This document shows, in pieces, positions 1 through 10,570 of a stretch of DNA of 64,000 bases. Numbering within the stretch: position 1 is the first letter of the stretch; each line of letters begins with the position of its first letter. Where the stretch lies: positions 10,947,453 to 11,011,452 of the forward strand of contig CM032661.1 of NCBI GenBank assembly GCA_019095985.1, in the 5' to 3' direction. Under the pieces are notes generated by a model that saw only the letters and a list, made by a program, of their open reading frames with translations, did not search any database and had not been told where the DNA came from. The translations under genes and the position numbers were made by a program. The DNA comes from Streblospio benedicti. Lineage: Eukaryota; Annelida; Polychaeta; Spionida; Spionidae.

Positions 1-1950
1 TTTACATTTTACTTTTGTTATGATTAATCTAATGCGTGCTTGGGTATTTAGTTTCAATTTTATCCCTCAGTGTTCTATACATGTACATGTAGGATTGTAG
101 GAAACATGTTCTGACCACTACATTAACCTAGTTTAAAGGTACCATCAACCTCTTTTTATTGCCTATATTCAGACTTCCTTATGAATTTACTGGTGTTAGC
201 CATTGAATTAACATATTTGATCCTCTAAAAGTTCTCATTGTAAAATGCTTCTTTGTAAGTCAAAATAGTGTTTTCCATCGAAGAACTACTCCTCTCATGA
301 CGTCACAGAATACGCAATCCTTGCCAGCAACAGTCTATATGGCTGGTACTACACAATAAAGTCTAAGTTTATTATTAGCCTTGATCAACCAGGTTCTCTT
401 ATTGCACGCTACCACAGGGTCTGGATGACTGAGACTATTTTACTGTATGTCTCTTTGATGTTCAAATGCAGCGCCAAACGTTCACATTCAGCTCAAATCA
501 ATAAGCTATATACATATCTGAGTATATGCTCCTGGCACAGCGGTGGCGAGGTTGTCATATTTTTGTGAGAAAACACTATATTATGCATCTCTCATGCTTC
601 ATCTTATACAAGGGAAGGGATCTGATACATCTGATACAAGGGAAGGGATCGGCAAACTGCCCATCAAATTTTGACGTCAGATAACTCAGGTTTCTTATAC
701 AAACCAATAGAAATTTTCGGGACCATTTTGATATGCTGTCAAAATCCATCGCCAATGAACAAATCGAAGCTTGAACACGTTTTGCCTCATAATATTGTAA
801 GTGAAAATGTATTAGTATGAAATATGGATGGTTCATGTTGTTCTTCTTGAGTATCTTGGATAAATCTCTAACGATGAAAAAAACTAGTGATATCATGCAA
901 TTTAAAATCAGCCAACGAATTTGTCCCATGGATGGGTAATATCATGACATTAATCAAAATGGACTTGATGCCGTATGTGTCTGACAATAAGACCCTACAC
1001 CATTTTCTGCATGTATAGTGTAAATGTGGACAAGTTCTGATGAATACCACAAGATTATATTCGAAGTATACTGTCTGTGTGTACTACATGCTGGGAAATA
1101 CACAATGTACCCCTCTCGTGACGTCACATTCCTGGACACAAAAAAATAATAAAATAACGCACTTGGTCCCGAATATTATTTATAATGCTTATTTATTCAC
1201 AAAATACATTATCTAAAATATGAATGGGTGTATTAATGATATTTGCCACATAAACAATTGCTAGTGACTGACTTATGCAGTCTGCATTGAGACAGAAAGA
1301 GATGAATACGTCTGCATTAAGCAATAATTTTGATAACTTTTACAGAATGTATATACTGGTTTGTATTTGGTACATTATTCACTACTTTTGAACAACATTT
1401 GATGTCCCAATAAGCACCTGTTAGCTAAGCTAGTTTCCTCATACGACAGTTGTAAAACCTATAACTTCAACTTTATATTTACTGCTTGCTGTAACAGATA
1501 GAGTAAAATTGACTTTGAATTTTGAAAGTATGACCCCCCCCCCCCCCCATCCCAATTTCTAACCAACTCTCCCATCAGACTATATGATTGGCCCCCAAAA
1601 TGCAAAAAATTTCTATTGAAGAAAATTTATGAGGAAGAAATTATGATTTTTGTTATAAATACTAATAATATGCTTCAACCTATTTTTATATACTAATTTT
1701 GTGCATTCTTTTACGTCAATGTCTACTGCTATTTTGTCAATATATTTTTGTTTTGTCCACCATCGAAAAAATTTAATGAATAGCTTCATATTCAAACTTT
1801 TTGGTGTCAGCCAATTTAAAATTACACGTGTACTTGTCCTAATTTGTTGTGTTGTTTTAGCTTTTATGTGTATTTGTATAACAATGTCTTTTTAAGTGTG
1901 ATTATGAATATCCTGGAAAGTAAGTTAGTTACTATCATCTTCTATTCCAG
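1..1950. other. intron or upstream sequence without a recognised exon
   Basis: No convincing exon was found before the acceptor at 1949-1950. The stretch is probably intronic, because the Sel1-repeat gene starts outside the window. It contains a dispersed repeat at about 531-700 related to 51221-51400, two TGACGTCA-containing segments near 300 and 1120, and a run of 15 C at 1534-1548. Open frames here have no splice context or family resemblance. Confidence 0.6.
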
Positions 1951-2109
1951 TATGAAGCATTTGAATACTTTGCCCTGGGGGCCAAAGCACACCAAAAGCT
2001 TGCTGGAGTCTATGTTGCAATGTATAACATGAGAGGTCATCCTGCGTGTGGACGTAGCGTCAATCGAGCACTTATGTGGGCTCAAGATATTGCTGAGCTC
2101 AATCCTTCT
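1951..2109 (+). CDS. SEL1L3: SEL1L3-like exon A
   Basis: 53 codons, phase 0 at both ends. The acceptor is preceded by TTCTATTCCAG and the donor is GTAAGT. It encodes YEAFEYFALGAKAHQ and, further on, a MWAQDIAELNPS end. This is the first exon visible; earlier ones lie to the left. Confidence 0.8.
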
Positions 2110-5100
2110 GTAAGTAATGCAAGTGATGATTAAAAACAATAAAAATAAGATGTAAAAATTACATAAGTTTATCTATTGGCAGAACTAAAGTGTCCTGATT
2201 AAGAAGCAGTGATTTTAAAGTTACAATGTACAGGTAGAAAGAAAAAAGAAACATGACAGTGGGTATTAGAAGTTGAATGTTAACATTTTAAAGAAAATTG
2301 AGCATGTGGCTTTTATAAGACATAGTATACAATATTATCATCTTACAGTGAAGAGTTAATTTTAAAAGAGACTTCAGTAGGAGGCAGACAGAAAGTATTA
2401 CATAATCAGCTCTGACTGAGCTTTTATGCTGCTATTGTGTATAAAGGTCCATCTTTCATCTGAAAAGGTGGTCTCTCTGGAGACCCCTTTCATTCACCGA
2501 TAAGAAAAAAGGTGCGCTCTATATAGACTGTGCTGCCCCTGGCGGCTCAAATTTCAGCCAATCAGAGCTCTACGTTGGTTTTGCAACGAACAACAAAGCA
2601 CACGTGGCTCATGCATATTCATGTGGTCTCCTACACAGACATTTCGTTTTTTTTTTGTTGAAATCACAAAAGCGCACGCGCCTCATTATATACAAGCATA
2701 TAAATGCATTCTTTATGTTCAGGAATGGTTAACATTAATGTTATTAAGAACATCATAGACTATATAACTCACAAATCGAAGACAAATATAGGCATTGATC
2801 AGTTGTCAAAGATTTCATCTCGAGGATTTCACAGACTCTTCATACACTTGTACGTCGAGAATATCCTACAATGCATACAAATCACGTTGTCTCTGCTTTC
2901 CTAAATGCTTTAGTATTAATCCTGTGTGATAATTAGCGTTGAACTTTTTATGGTATACACAATATTTCACTAATATTAAATTCCATCTTTCACGCCGTTA
3001 TATTTACGTCGCTTGAAAACCTGTCAATCAAAAGTTCTACTGGTGACGTCATTGTATAATCATGAATATGCAAATTCGTTTTACTCCGCCATGGATTTTA
3101 AATGGCTGATGGCAAGGTATACATATATCTATGAAATTTGATAGATGATACCTTGCTGTGGCAAGATGATAAAGGTCAAGATAATAGAAATATCTGTGTC
3201 ATGCTAGTTAAGAGGTTATGATAAAACTTGGGACTGAAAAATGGTCCTAATTTACAAAATTCTATTTACTTGATGTGCAGTAGTTTGTTTCATATCAAAT
3301 TTGTATTAATTTTTTTTGCTACTGTTAACTATTGCCGAAAAGTATAAATTTCAAAAAGTATTGATTTAGGATATAGTTTCAATTTAAAACGTTTTCGAGT
3401 TTATACACTCCTTTTCAAATCAAGCCTAAATATTTTAATATGGAGGTGGTCTTAATTGGAGGATTCAATATATATGTGATAAAATATTCACACAGGTAAC
3501 ATTGACTTTAACCAACGGTGTATTGTCTTACCGAAAAAAGAACTTCGGCACATCTCTTTTGTATTATAACATGGCTGCTCTTACTGGTACAGAACTGGGT
3601 AACTTCAATCTGGCATACATTTGTGAAGAACACCAGGTATGTTTTAATTTTAACAAACAATGCTTATATGTGCGTGCATGCACCTGTGTGTGCATGTGTG
3701 CATGCGTGCACATTTTACTTATCTTTTTCATGTGTCAGGGTCCTAACCATCCATGGCCCTTTTGGGGATTGTTGACATATTAAAATCCTGTTGGCTGAGG
3801 ACTGGGTCACCTTCTGTCTGTGGCACATATATTAGAGACTATTTACAGCATACCTGAGTCTACTGTGACACTTATCAATAAAACACAACAAAGTGTTGTG
3901 ATAATCTACTCATTAGTTGGGTGATAGTGCATAAATCTAGTCTAAAATACCTTTGCTAGTTTACATATCATTGTTTTTTGTTAGACACACTCTATAGTGC
4001 ATAAATCTAGTCTAAAATACCTTTGCTAGTTTACCTTTATTTTCTTGTTAGACACACTTTATATTTTATAACTAAGAAGATTAGTGATTTCATGTTTTTT
4101 ATAGTAAATATGCACTGGGGTAAAGTTATTGGGTGTAACTCAGAAGTTATGCCAACAAAGACTGAGTTTCTTTACTCTTTGGTCATTGCACATGCAAGGA
4201 TTTAAGACTGCTTTTATTGTGAATAAACTATTCTTCATAAACTTTGAGACAAACTCTGTTTACGCACTAGTCTGATTGTTGTGGCACAAGATCTAAGATA
4301 TCAAACTGTATTATTATGTATACACAAAGTTCATTTTATATTGAACACTCATTTGCACAAGGTTTTTACATTATATATACAGTCTACAACTATCCTTTTG
4401 TGCTAGTTTTTATAAGGTCACATTGATAGCCTTTCGGACCTTCCCGGTCCTTCTTCAGTCTGCCAACTGCCTAATCGTCACGTGATCGTGGTGTGACGTC
4501 GTCGGCAGAGGCTGGTAGGATGTTCGTGTAGAGGGCTGGCAGGTCGGCGGCCCCCAAGTTCTTATTTAGGTCGGGCTTGAGGCGCCTGATGTGAATGGCC
4601 TCCGTGATCTTTCTTTCGAAAGTGTTCTGGTCACGATCTATTATTTTGATGTTATCCAGGGATATGTGATGGCTCTCTCTGTCCGGCTGGTGTAGGTGTA
4701 AGGAGACGTGTGAGGAGGTGCTGCTGGGGCATCTATGCTGGTCGAATCTGGTCTTAAGGGTCTTTGATGTTTCACCCACATAAGAGCTACTACATCCTTC
4801 AGAGCCTGATCCACCACCACACAGTTAATTTGGTAGACCACACCACAAACGTCTTCTTTCTTGGCTGGATCCTTGGGTGCTACCAGTAACTGTCTGAGAG
4901 TATTCACCGGTTTGAAGTAGGCACTACATCCATAACCACTCATGATCCTTCTCACCGCCTCCGATCATGAGTGGTTATGGATGTAGTGCCTACTTCAAAC
5001 CGGTGAATACTCTCAGACAGTTACTGGTAGCACCCAAGGATCCAGCCAAGAAAGAAGACGTTTGTGGTGTGGTCTACCAAATTAACTGTGTAGTGGTGGA

Positions 5101-8100
5101 TCAGGCTCTGAAGGATGTAGTAGCTCTTATGTGGGTGAAACATCAAAGACCCTTAAGACCAGATTCGACCAGCATAGACGCCCCAGCAGCACCTCCTCAC
5201 ACGTCTCCTTACACCTACACCAACCGGACAGAGAGAGCCATCACATATCCCTGGATAACATCAAAATAATAGATCGTGACCAGAACACTTTCGAAAGAAA
5301 TATCAGGGAGGCCATTCACATCAGGCGCCTCAAGCCCGACCTAAATAAGAACGTGGGGGCTGCCGACCTGCCAGCCATCTACACCAACATCCTACCAGCC
5401 TCTGCTGACGACGTCACACCACGATCACGTGACGATTAGGTAGTTGGCAGACTGATGAAGGACCGGGAAGGTCCGAAAGGCTATCAATGTGACCTTATAA
5501 AAACTAGCACAAAAGCATAGTTGTAGACTGTATATATAAAGTTCATTTCATCACAACACAATAAATTCTTACATTGATTAACAGTTTCGACAACTGCTAT
5601 TGCCATTTTCAAAATCTTTCTGCGCATTTCAAGGTCACTCAGCATGAATTCCAATGACGATAATCGGATCGTACACAGGAGCGAGTTGAAAGGCTCCCTC
5701 GTCCCTGTTTATGACCTGCTTCTGTCCTCGTATCTTAATTGATTGTTCTTGTCCTCCAGTCACTCTCTCCATCCAAAATACTCTCAAACTTCTATCTACT
5801 TTTCATAGCAAAATGTGCATATATTAGTTGCATGTATTATTTTGACAGAGTGAAATTCAACACCTAATGGAAGACGAATGTGTGTGGACAAATTATAATT
5901 TCTCAGTTCTAAGGGCAGACCATAAAGTGAACTCATTTTCTTTGAACAAGATGGGGGATTTTTATTTCAATGGCTATATAAGAGGGCAGAAAAACTTTTC
6001 AATGGCTGCCAAAATGTATGGTAAAGCTGCATACAAAGGTGATCCACAGGTACATGTATATGCAATGCCTAAACAATTAATTAAACATAGTATAGTAACT
6101 GCCTGGATGTTGGGTTCTCATGAGTAGTTCTGCTACCACATATTCAGAATGCAGCTAAACTATTAAAACAAATGTACTCCCCCTATATTGAATTTGAAAC
6201 ATGGAAATACATGTATAGATATAAACATAAAAATAAATATAAACATTTTATGCCGAAACATTCAAGATATTTAGTATGATAACTCTCTCTTGTATGTATC
6301 TAAAACACAAAAAATGTATCTGTGAGTAATTTACAGTCATTTCAACAGGCACTGTTCAACTTGGCTCTACTTGTAGAAGAAGACATATCCAACCCTGCTT
6401 TACATAACATATGGATGCATATGAAAATAGCAGAAGAGTATTGGAGTGATAACATTACACTTCAGCTTAATCTATTTGCAAGGTATTGTATTTACATGTT
6501 ACAAATACTGTCAGAATTATAATAATACTTTGCAAACCACCTGCCTACAAGTGTTCCATATATAATAAATAATTAAAGAGTTTTCTTAAATGTACCGTAC
6601 CTCCAAAAATGTACCTCCAAATATTTTCCTTTTAGCAGGGAAAGTGTGGTAGATTTATTTTAAAGATACTTAAGTTAAGATATGAGAAATTGCCCCCTCT
6701 CTTGTACTCGCATTGCTTAGACAGTGCTTCAGCAGTAAAACTGACACCAACATCTACACCGTATGCAAAACCACATCGCGCAATCCAAGCCTAAATTCAC
6801 CACTGACAACCATGTTTTCCAGATTTTCATAACTTTTTGGATGTGATTTAAACATAAAATTGTGTGTGACCAGGGCTTAAGCAATCGACAATAAAATCTT
6901 ATATATCTACAAAACAAATTTTAGGTGTCAAGAAGCAAATGATGCAGATGGTTATGTTGCTTGTTCCATTTCATATTACAAAGTAATGTGTCTTTATATG
7001 TGGAAGAACTACTCCTCATATATACAGGTATATTGTATGATATCATATTCAAACATGTACTAAATGATTATTTCCAAATGCATATGCTGGTGATACATAT
7101 ATTGAATTTATGAAGTAGACCTAGTCATGGAGATCTCTATAGAGAGGATGTATGATGTTTCACTTATTGTATACATGTACATGTATACTGTAGTATAATA
7201 TAGCGGTGAAAAAGCATTGGATATTATCATGAAATCCACGGCCAGTATATTTTCATATCTTTTAAACTAATGTGCTGACTGGAAGTTCATGGAGTAATAT
7301 TTTCTATCATAACTAAAAAGTGATAATGAATATAAAAAAAATCAAATTAAAGGAATGAAAGCTATTTTTTCCCAGATCTAAAGTGCAATTTTTATTATTC
7401 TGATTGGTTTACATTTTACATGAAAATGTCATTTTTTCAGCTTCTGTGAGAGACAGTGACAATGTAAACAAACCTAACTTGGGGATGTAGGTCCTGTGAT
7501 TAGAACAGCAGTATTTTAATGTGCATACACATGGCTAGTAACTCAAGTGATACAGCAATGTCTACAAAATCAAAAATACAAACAAACTTTGCTCTTCTGA
7601 TTATGGGACTTAATCCCCAAATTAGGAATGTTCAAAATGTCTGACTGTCTCTCAAAGAGACAAAAAATATACCATTTTCATGTAAGTGTTAACTATTATG
7701 TAAACCATTCAGAAAAACAAAAATTACAATGTAGATCTGGTGAAAAATAGCATTTCATTCCTATAATTTTATTTTGATATTCATTACCATTTTTAGCTAT
7801 AATAGAAAATGTTACTCCATGAACTTGCTTTCAGCACATGAGATCCCATATCAGCATTTTGTGACACAGGACCACTTATGACACTTATTGTCTATATTTT
7901 CACTGTACACCGAACATCTTTTATCATAGAAGCTTTTGAGTTGTCACCAACTCCTTATCAGGCATTTTTAATAATCACAAGGTATAACATACTGTGATGT
8001 CATCAAGGATATTGCTCCAGATATGTACAAGTTGTTCGCCATAGCGTGTTTTCAAGGTCTTTGAAGCTTCTCCTCTGTAGGAACTATCACATGGCTGGCT

Positions 8101-8470
8101 GGTATTTTCACTACATTTGATTTTGTAAACAACTTTGCAAATATTTTCATTATTTAGCTAGATCCTTCTGTGTGCACATCAGGTGTAGTAAAGTGTTCTT
8201 TGGTTTTAATAAACATTCGGTGTGCAGTGAAAAGATTAAGACAGTATGGATATCTACCTAAACAATGTACCTGCACAATAGGCACACTTACATATTTTGC
8301 TCGTTATTGATAATTTGAAATGTAATTAATTGTTTAAGAATGTTTAAGAACAGTATATTTATTTAACATTTCAGTTTCTCTTGGTGGGTTTTTGTTGTCT
8401 GGTTGGCTATCAATTGTTCAGACTATGGTTAACATGGAGATCACAGGAAATAAGGAGATTACTAGTGTAA
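1951..8470 (+). CDS. SEL1L3: Sel1-repeat membrane protein, SEL1L3-like, C-terminal six exons (partial)
   Basis: The C-terminal 277 residues are spread over six exons: 1951-2109, 3496-3636, 5849-6049, 6349-6482, 6925-7027 and 8375-8470 (stop TAA). All junctions follow AG/GT and the frame stays open throughout; the phases are 0,0,0,2,0. Sel1-like helical repeats are visible, for example TSLLYYNMAALTGTELG followed by NFNLAY, and AAKMYGKAAYKGDPQ followed by ALFNLALLVEE across an exon junction. The last exon encodes a short hydrophobic segment (FLLVGFCCLVGYQLF) and a basic tail, fitting a type I membrane protein. Sel1 repeats are protein-protein scaffolds, often in ER-associated processes. The SEL1L3 assignment rests on repeats plus a C-terminal membrane anchor, without an alignment; SEL1L or another Sel1 protein is possible. 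The last intron (7028-8374) contains a MITE and a Penelope remnant. Confidence 0.72.
3496..3636 (+). CDS. SEL1L3: SEL1L3-like exon B
   Basis: 47 codons, phase 0 at both ends; acceptor CACACAG, donor GTATGT. It carries the alternating small and aromatic residues of a Sel1-like repeat (YYNMAALTG, then NFNLAYICEEH). Confidence 0.8.
3925..4060. repeat. two-unit tandem duplication, about 66 bp
   Basis: The segment from 3925 to about 3990 (ATAGTGCATAAATCTAGTCT and following) is repeated from about 3994 to 4060 with few differences. It is intronic and has no known function. Confidence 0.8.
4414..4458 (-). ncRNA. hammerhead-ribozyme-like motif, left arm
   Basis: Read on the minus strand: CTGAAGA (4458-4452), a stem II hairpin closing GGACC with GGTCC, GAAA (4435-4432), a short stem III in which A-G-G pairs with C-C-T (4417-4415), then T at 4414, where cleavage would be predicted. 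This matches the conserved CUGANGA...GAAA...UH core. Stem I is weak by eye. Hammerheads are known in the terminal repeats of Penelope-like elements. Confidence 0.7.
4471..4943 (-). pseudogene. Penelope-like GIY-YIG endonuclease fragment, left arm
   Basis: The minus-strand translation contains YVGETSKTLKTRFDQH and, further on, IKIIDRDQNTFERKITEAIH, then RRLKPDLNKN. This is the GIY-YIG nuclease signature of Penelope-like elements. An upstream part (FKPVNTLRQLLVAPKD, then CGVVYQINC) is in a different frame, so the domain is broken. It mirrors the right arm with a few substitutions. There is no upstream RT. Confidence 0.75.
4967..5439 (+). pseudogene. Penelope-like GIY-YIG endonuclease fragment, right arm
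   Basis: Mirror copy of the left-arm fragment. The first part reads MSGYGCSAYFKPVNTLRQLL and CGVVYQINC. The second frame starts near 5131 and reads VGETSKTLKTRFDQH, then EAIHIRRLKPDLN, ending in TPRSRDD and a stop at 5437-5439. The stop lies 12 bp before the hammerhead-like core, the order expected at the 3' end of a Penelope-like element. The frames are disrupted in the same way as in the left arm. Confidence 0.75.
5452..5496 (+). ncRNA. hammerhead-ribozyme-like motif, right arm
   Basis: CTGATGA (5452-5458), stem II GGACC/GGTCC, GAAA (5475-5478), stem III AGG pairing with CCT (5493-5495), then T5496 as the predicted cleavage position. It differs from the left-arm motif at the variable seventh core position (T instead of A), which the hammerhead consensus permits. 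A possible stem I pairs TAGTT upstream with AACTA downstream across internal loops. Confidence 0.72.
5849..6049 (+). CDS. SEL1L3: SEL1L3-like exon C
   Basis: 67 codons, phase 0 at both ends; acceptor TTTTGACAG, donor GTACAT. It ends in the Sel1-like repeat AAKMYGKAAYKGDPQ, which continues into the next exon. The ORF runs past the donor to a stop at 6127, but homology stops at the donor. Confidence 0.82.
6349..6482 (+). CDS. SEL1L3: SEL1L3-like exon D
   Basis: 44 codons plus two bases (ends in phase 2); acceptor TTTCAACAG, donor GTATTG. It begins ALFNLALLVEE, completing the repeat begun in exon C, and ends LNLFA plus a split arginine codon. Confidence 0.8.
6925..7027 (+). CDS. SEL1L3: SEL1L3-like exon E
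   Basis: The first base completes the arginine codon from exon D, then 34 codons beginning CQEANDADGY and ending YSSYIQ at donor GTATAT. Acceptor is AATTTTAG. Restoring phase 0 here supports the exon chain. Confidence 0.75.
7270..7840. mobile_element. MITE with long terminal inverted repeats
   Basis: About 140 bp at 7270-7415 is the diverged reverse complement of 7705-7840. Both ends carry TGTGCTGA and then AAGTTCATGGAGTAA. The interior is non-coding. A second, partial copy lies at about 46980-47222 in NAA50 intron 1. Superfamily not assigned. Confidence 0.8.
7930..8290 (-). mobile_element. decayed Penelope-like element 3' fragment
   Basis: The minus strand encodes broken stretches such as RMFIKTKEHFTTPDVHTEG and YRGEASKTLKTRYGEQ, the latter matching the GIY-YIG signature of the 4.4-kb element. 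Downstream on the same strand is a degraded hammerhead-like motif (7961-7935: CTGATAA, a GAGTTG/CAACTC hairpin, then AAAA). It is an older, different copy, located in the last intron of the Sel1-repeat gene. Confidence 0.6.
8375..8470 (+). CDS. SEL1L3: SEL1L3-like terminal exon F
   Basis: 31 codons plus TAA; acceptor ATTTCAG. It encodes a hydrophobic segment (FLLVGFCCLVGYQLF) and the basic tail RLWLTWRSQEIRRLLV. No canonical AATAAA was found close downstream, so the 3' UTR end is unknown. Confidence 0.75.
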   Translation, partial: FLLVGFCCLVGYQLFRLWLTWRSQEIRRLLV

Positions 8471-8669
8471 AATATAATGGATACATATTTAATAAGTTAT
8501 AGATTGCCGAAATGCAAAACTATTCTGTTATATGTATTTTGCATTAGTAAATCATCACAATCATTGTGTGTTTTTATTATAGTTAATAATGTACAGACTT
8601 AATATCAATTCCAACTTGGGCATGCACATATATATATGCATACATGTACTTATCAGAGTTATACGATCA

Positions 8670-9030
8670 ATACACAAGATTCTCCAGACTTTCGTGAGCA
8701 TCTACACCCTCCTCGGCAAAAACCAATTGCGCTGGGTAAGACAATCTGAAGAGCTTCAACATTGATGTCAACAGCTCAGAGACAGCAGCACAAGAGCAAT
8801 CGACTACCAGCCACTACGAAAGCACAAGAGTGGAACTGGCACAGAAGAAAAGAGCGATTCGAAAGCTGGGGCTAAACAAAGACATGCCACCCTCAGCCTC
8901 AGATCCCATGTGCTTCATGTGCGGTAGACGTTTCCGTGCCCAAATAGGACTGGTCAGCCATCTCCGTGCCCATCACCGGATGCAACTGAAGTGATGTCAT
9001 GGTCATCATCCTCTGGATGGACGAACTATA
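8670..9030 (+). mobile_element. LINE 3' end, broken
   Basis: The translation shows TLLGKNQLRW upstream and, in another frame, CMCGRRFRAQIGLVSHLRAH before a stop at about 8994. This C-terminal zinc-finger-like motif (CxxC ... HxxxH) is common in one group of invertebrate non-LTR retrotransposons. Frames are interrupted, so this is a dead 5'-truncated copy, possibly within the 3' UTR of the Sel1-repeat gene. Confidence 0.65.
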
Positions 9031-9729
9031 TATCATGATCAATTTTAAAGTTCTCTTTGCTACTATTGTAAAAAATCAAATTTAATACAGTAGACAACTT
9101 TATTTTTGAATATTACGTTCCGCAAAAATTAAACTACATGAATATATGCATATATTTACACGTATGATAAGTTGGCCTGCTCTTGTAAGGAATGTGACTC
9201 CAAGAGCACAAGCAGGGGCCGCAATCTACTGTGCAAGCAGAGGTAAGGTGCATAAAAATTACACCAAGTGAGGGTAATTATCATTTTCATATATTATAAC
9301 TAACTTTATGGTGTGTACCCTTCTCACACCTTTGATTTCAAATAATTTCACAAACACCCTATATTATATATACAAAATATTTCTGAACTTCATCTCAAAT
9401 CAACATATTAATGAAGCTATGCAAACCACTGGGGAAAAGTTAAAAATCTATCCACATTTAACAGTGTCAAACACAAACAATAATGTTGGATGGATAAAAA
9501 CAACTCTAACTAAACTTGATATCTTCATTGTACTATAGATGACATTTTAAATTCATAAGACCTGGTAGTATTGGCAGCTTGTTTATTTATTTCCAAGAAC
9601 TGGGGGAAGAGGGAGTATTTCAAGCGGCGATAAACCCCCAATAAAAACCCATATAAATATTCATTTTAACAACTAGAGAATATTAGAAATAAATTTAAGT
9701 TCAGCGGAAACGTAGCACACTAGTGTGAA

Positions 9730-10300
9730 AATGTAAGTTTCTGAGCAGTTGCAGGTTCAGGAAGACCAGCCGACTGTCCATTGAATGGAAACTGTCTTCA
9801 GAAATCAATAGTTTACCAAGCAATGAAAACATCAGAAAGCAAACCAACAGAAACATACATAGGCCTCACGGAGACAACATTCAAAACATGTTTTGAAAAC
9901 CACAAACAATCATTTATAAAAGAAAATTTGAAAAATTCCACAGAACTGAGCAAGCACATTTGGAAATTGAAAAAGGAAAATATTGACTACAAAATAACAT
10001 GAAAATTGTCGCAAGACCGAGCCCATACAATAGTATATCTAAACGATGCAACTTGAGTACTTTGGAAAAATTCTATATCATATACAAAAGAGAAATGGCA
10101 ACACTAAACAAAAATCGGAGCTAATAAACACCTGCAGACACAGAAATAAATTCCTGCTGATGAACATTCGCTGACTATAATTTAACTAATATAGGCAATA
10201 TTTCAGTAATGTAGTATCATTGTTAGTATTGTAAATTGAATATGTTTCCATGTAATTTATTTCCTGAAGATTGCATTAAAATGCATGAAAGGATTTGTAG
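9730..10300 (+). mobile_element. Penelope-like element 3' fragment, second family
   Basis: ORF 9781-10002 and the bases just upstream encode DCPLNGNCLQKSIVYQA, ETYIGLTETTFKTCFENH and NSTELSKHIWKLK. This is the Cys-containing linker plus GIY-YIG nuclease of a Penelope-like group distinct from the 4.4-kb one. Related sequence continues in other frames to about 10160. A hammerhead-like motif follows at 10264-10290. Truncated and inactive. Confidence 0.7.
10264..10290 (+). ncRNA. partial hammerhead-like core
   Basis: CTGAAGA (10264-10270), a TGCAT/ATGCA stem II hairpin, and GAAA (10287-10290) are spaced as in a hammerhead core. Stem III and the cleavage site are not convincing. The position downstream of a Penelope-like nuclease fragment supports a decayed ribozyme. 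Confidence 0.45.
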
Positions 10301-10570
10301 AAATATGTGATTAGTAAATATCATTAAACAACCAGCTATCCAAGCTCCTTCATGTTGAGCACTATATATATAGAGCACCAGTCGCTAAAACCGGCCATTC
10401 ACATAAACCGTTTTTTGTTCGTCTGACATGAAATAAAACTTGACATCCAAACATAATCTACCCTGATATAGTGATACATTGATACTACCAATCAATGCTT
10501 TTTAAAATTAATTTTTACTTCATAAAAAGTGACATTTTTGTATTTTGATGTCATCTAAACAATAAACTCA

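Larger units (their letters stand above)
4371..5539. mobile_element. foldback Penelope-like element: two 577-bp inverted arms around a 15-bp spacer
   Basis: 4371-4947 and 4963-5539 are near-perfect reverse complements of equal length (577 bp), separated by 4948-4962. Each arm carries the C-terminal GIY-YIG endonuclease region typical of Penelope-like retroelements, followed by a hammerhead-ribozyme-like motif and then the arm end. There is no reverse transcriptase between the arms, so the unit is non-autonomous. Both arms share the same coding defect, so the copy was already inactive when it was doubled. It lies in the intron between exons B and C of the Sel1-repeat gene. A DNA foldback transposon is unlikely given the coding content. 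Confidence 0.85.

Noticed and set aside
576-929. 117-codon minus-strand ORF
   Set aside because: Hydrophobic, AT-driven composition, within a dispersed repeat, no splice or family support.
1534-1548. C-run as a G-quadruplex or regulatory site
   Set aside because: A simple homopolymer may also be a sequencing artefact; nothing else supports a function.
5539-5848. Exon between the foldback element and exon C
   Set aside because: No acceptor-donor pair gives a frame compatible with the neighbours.
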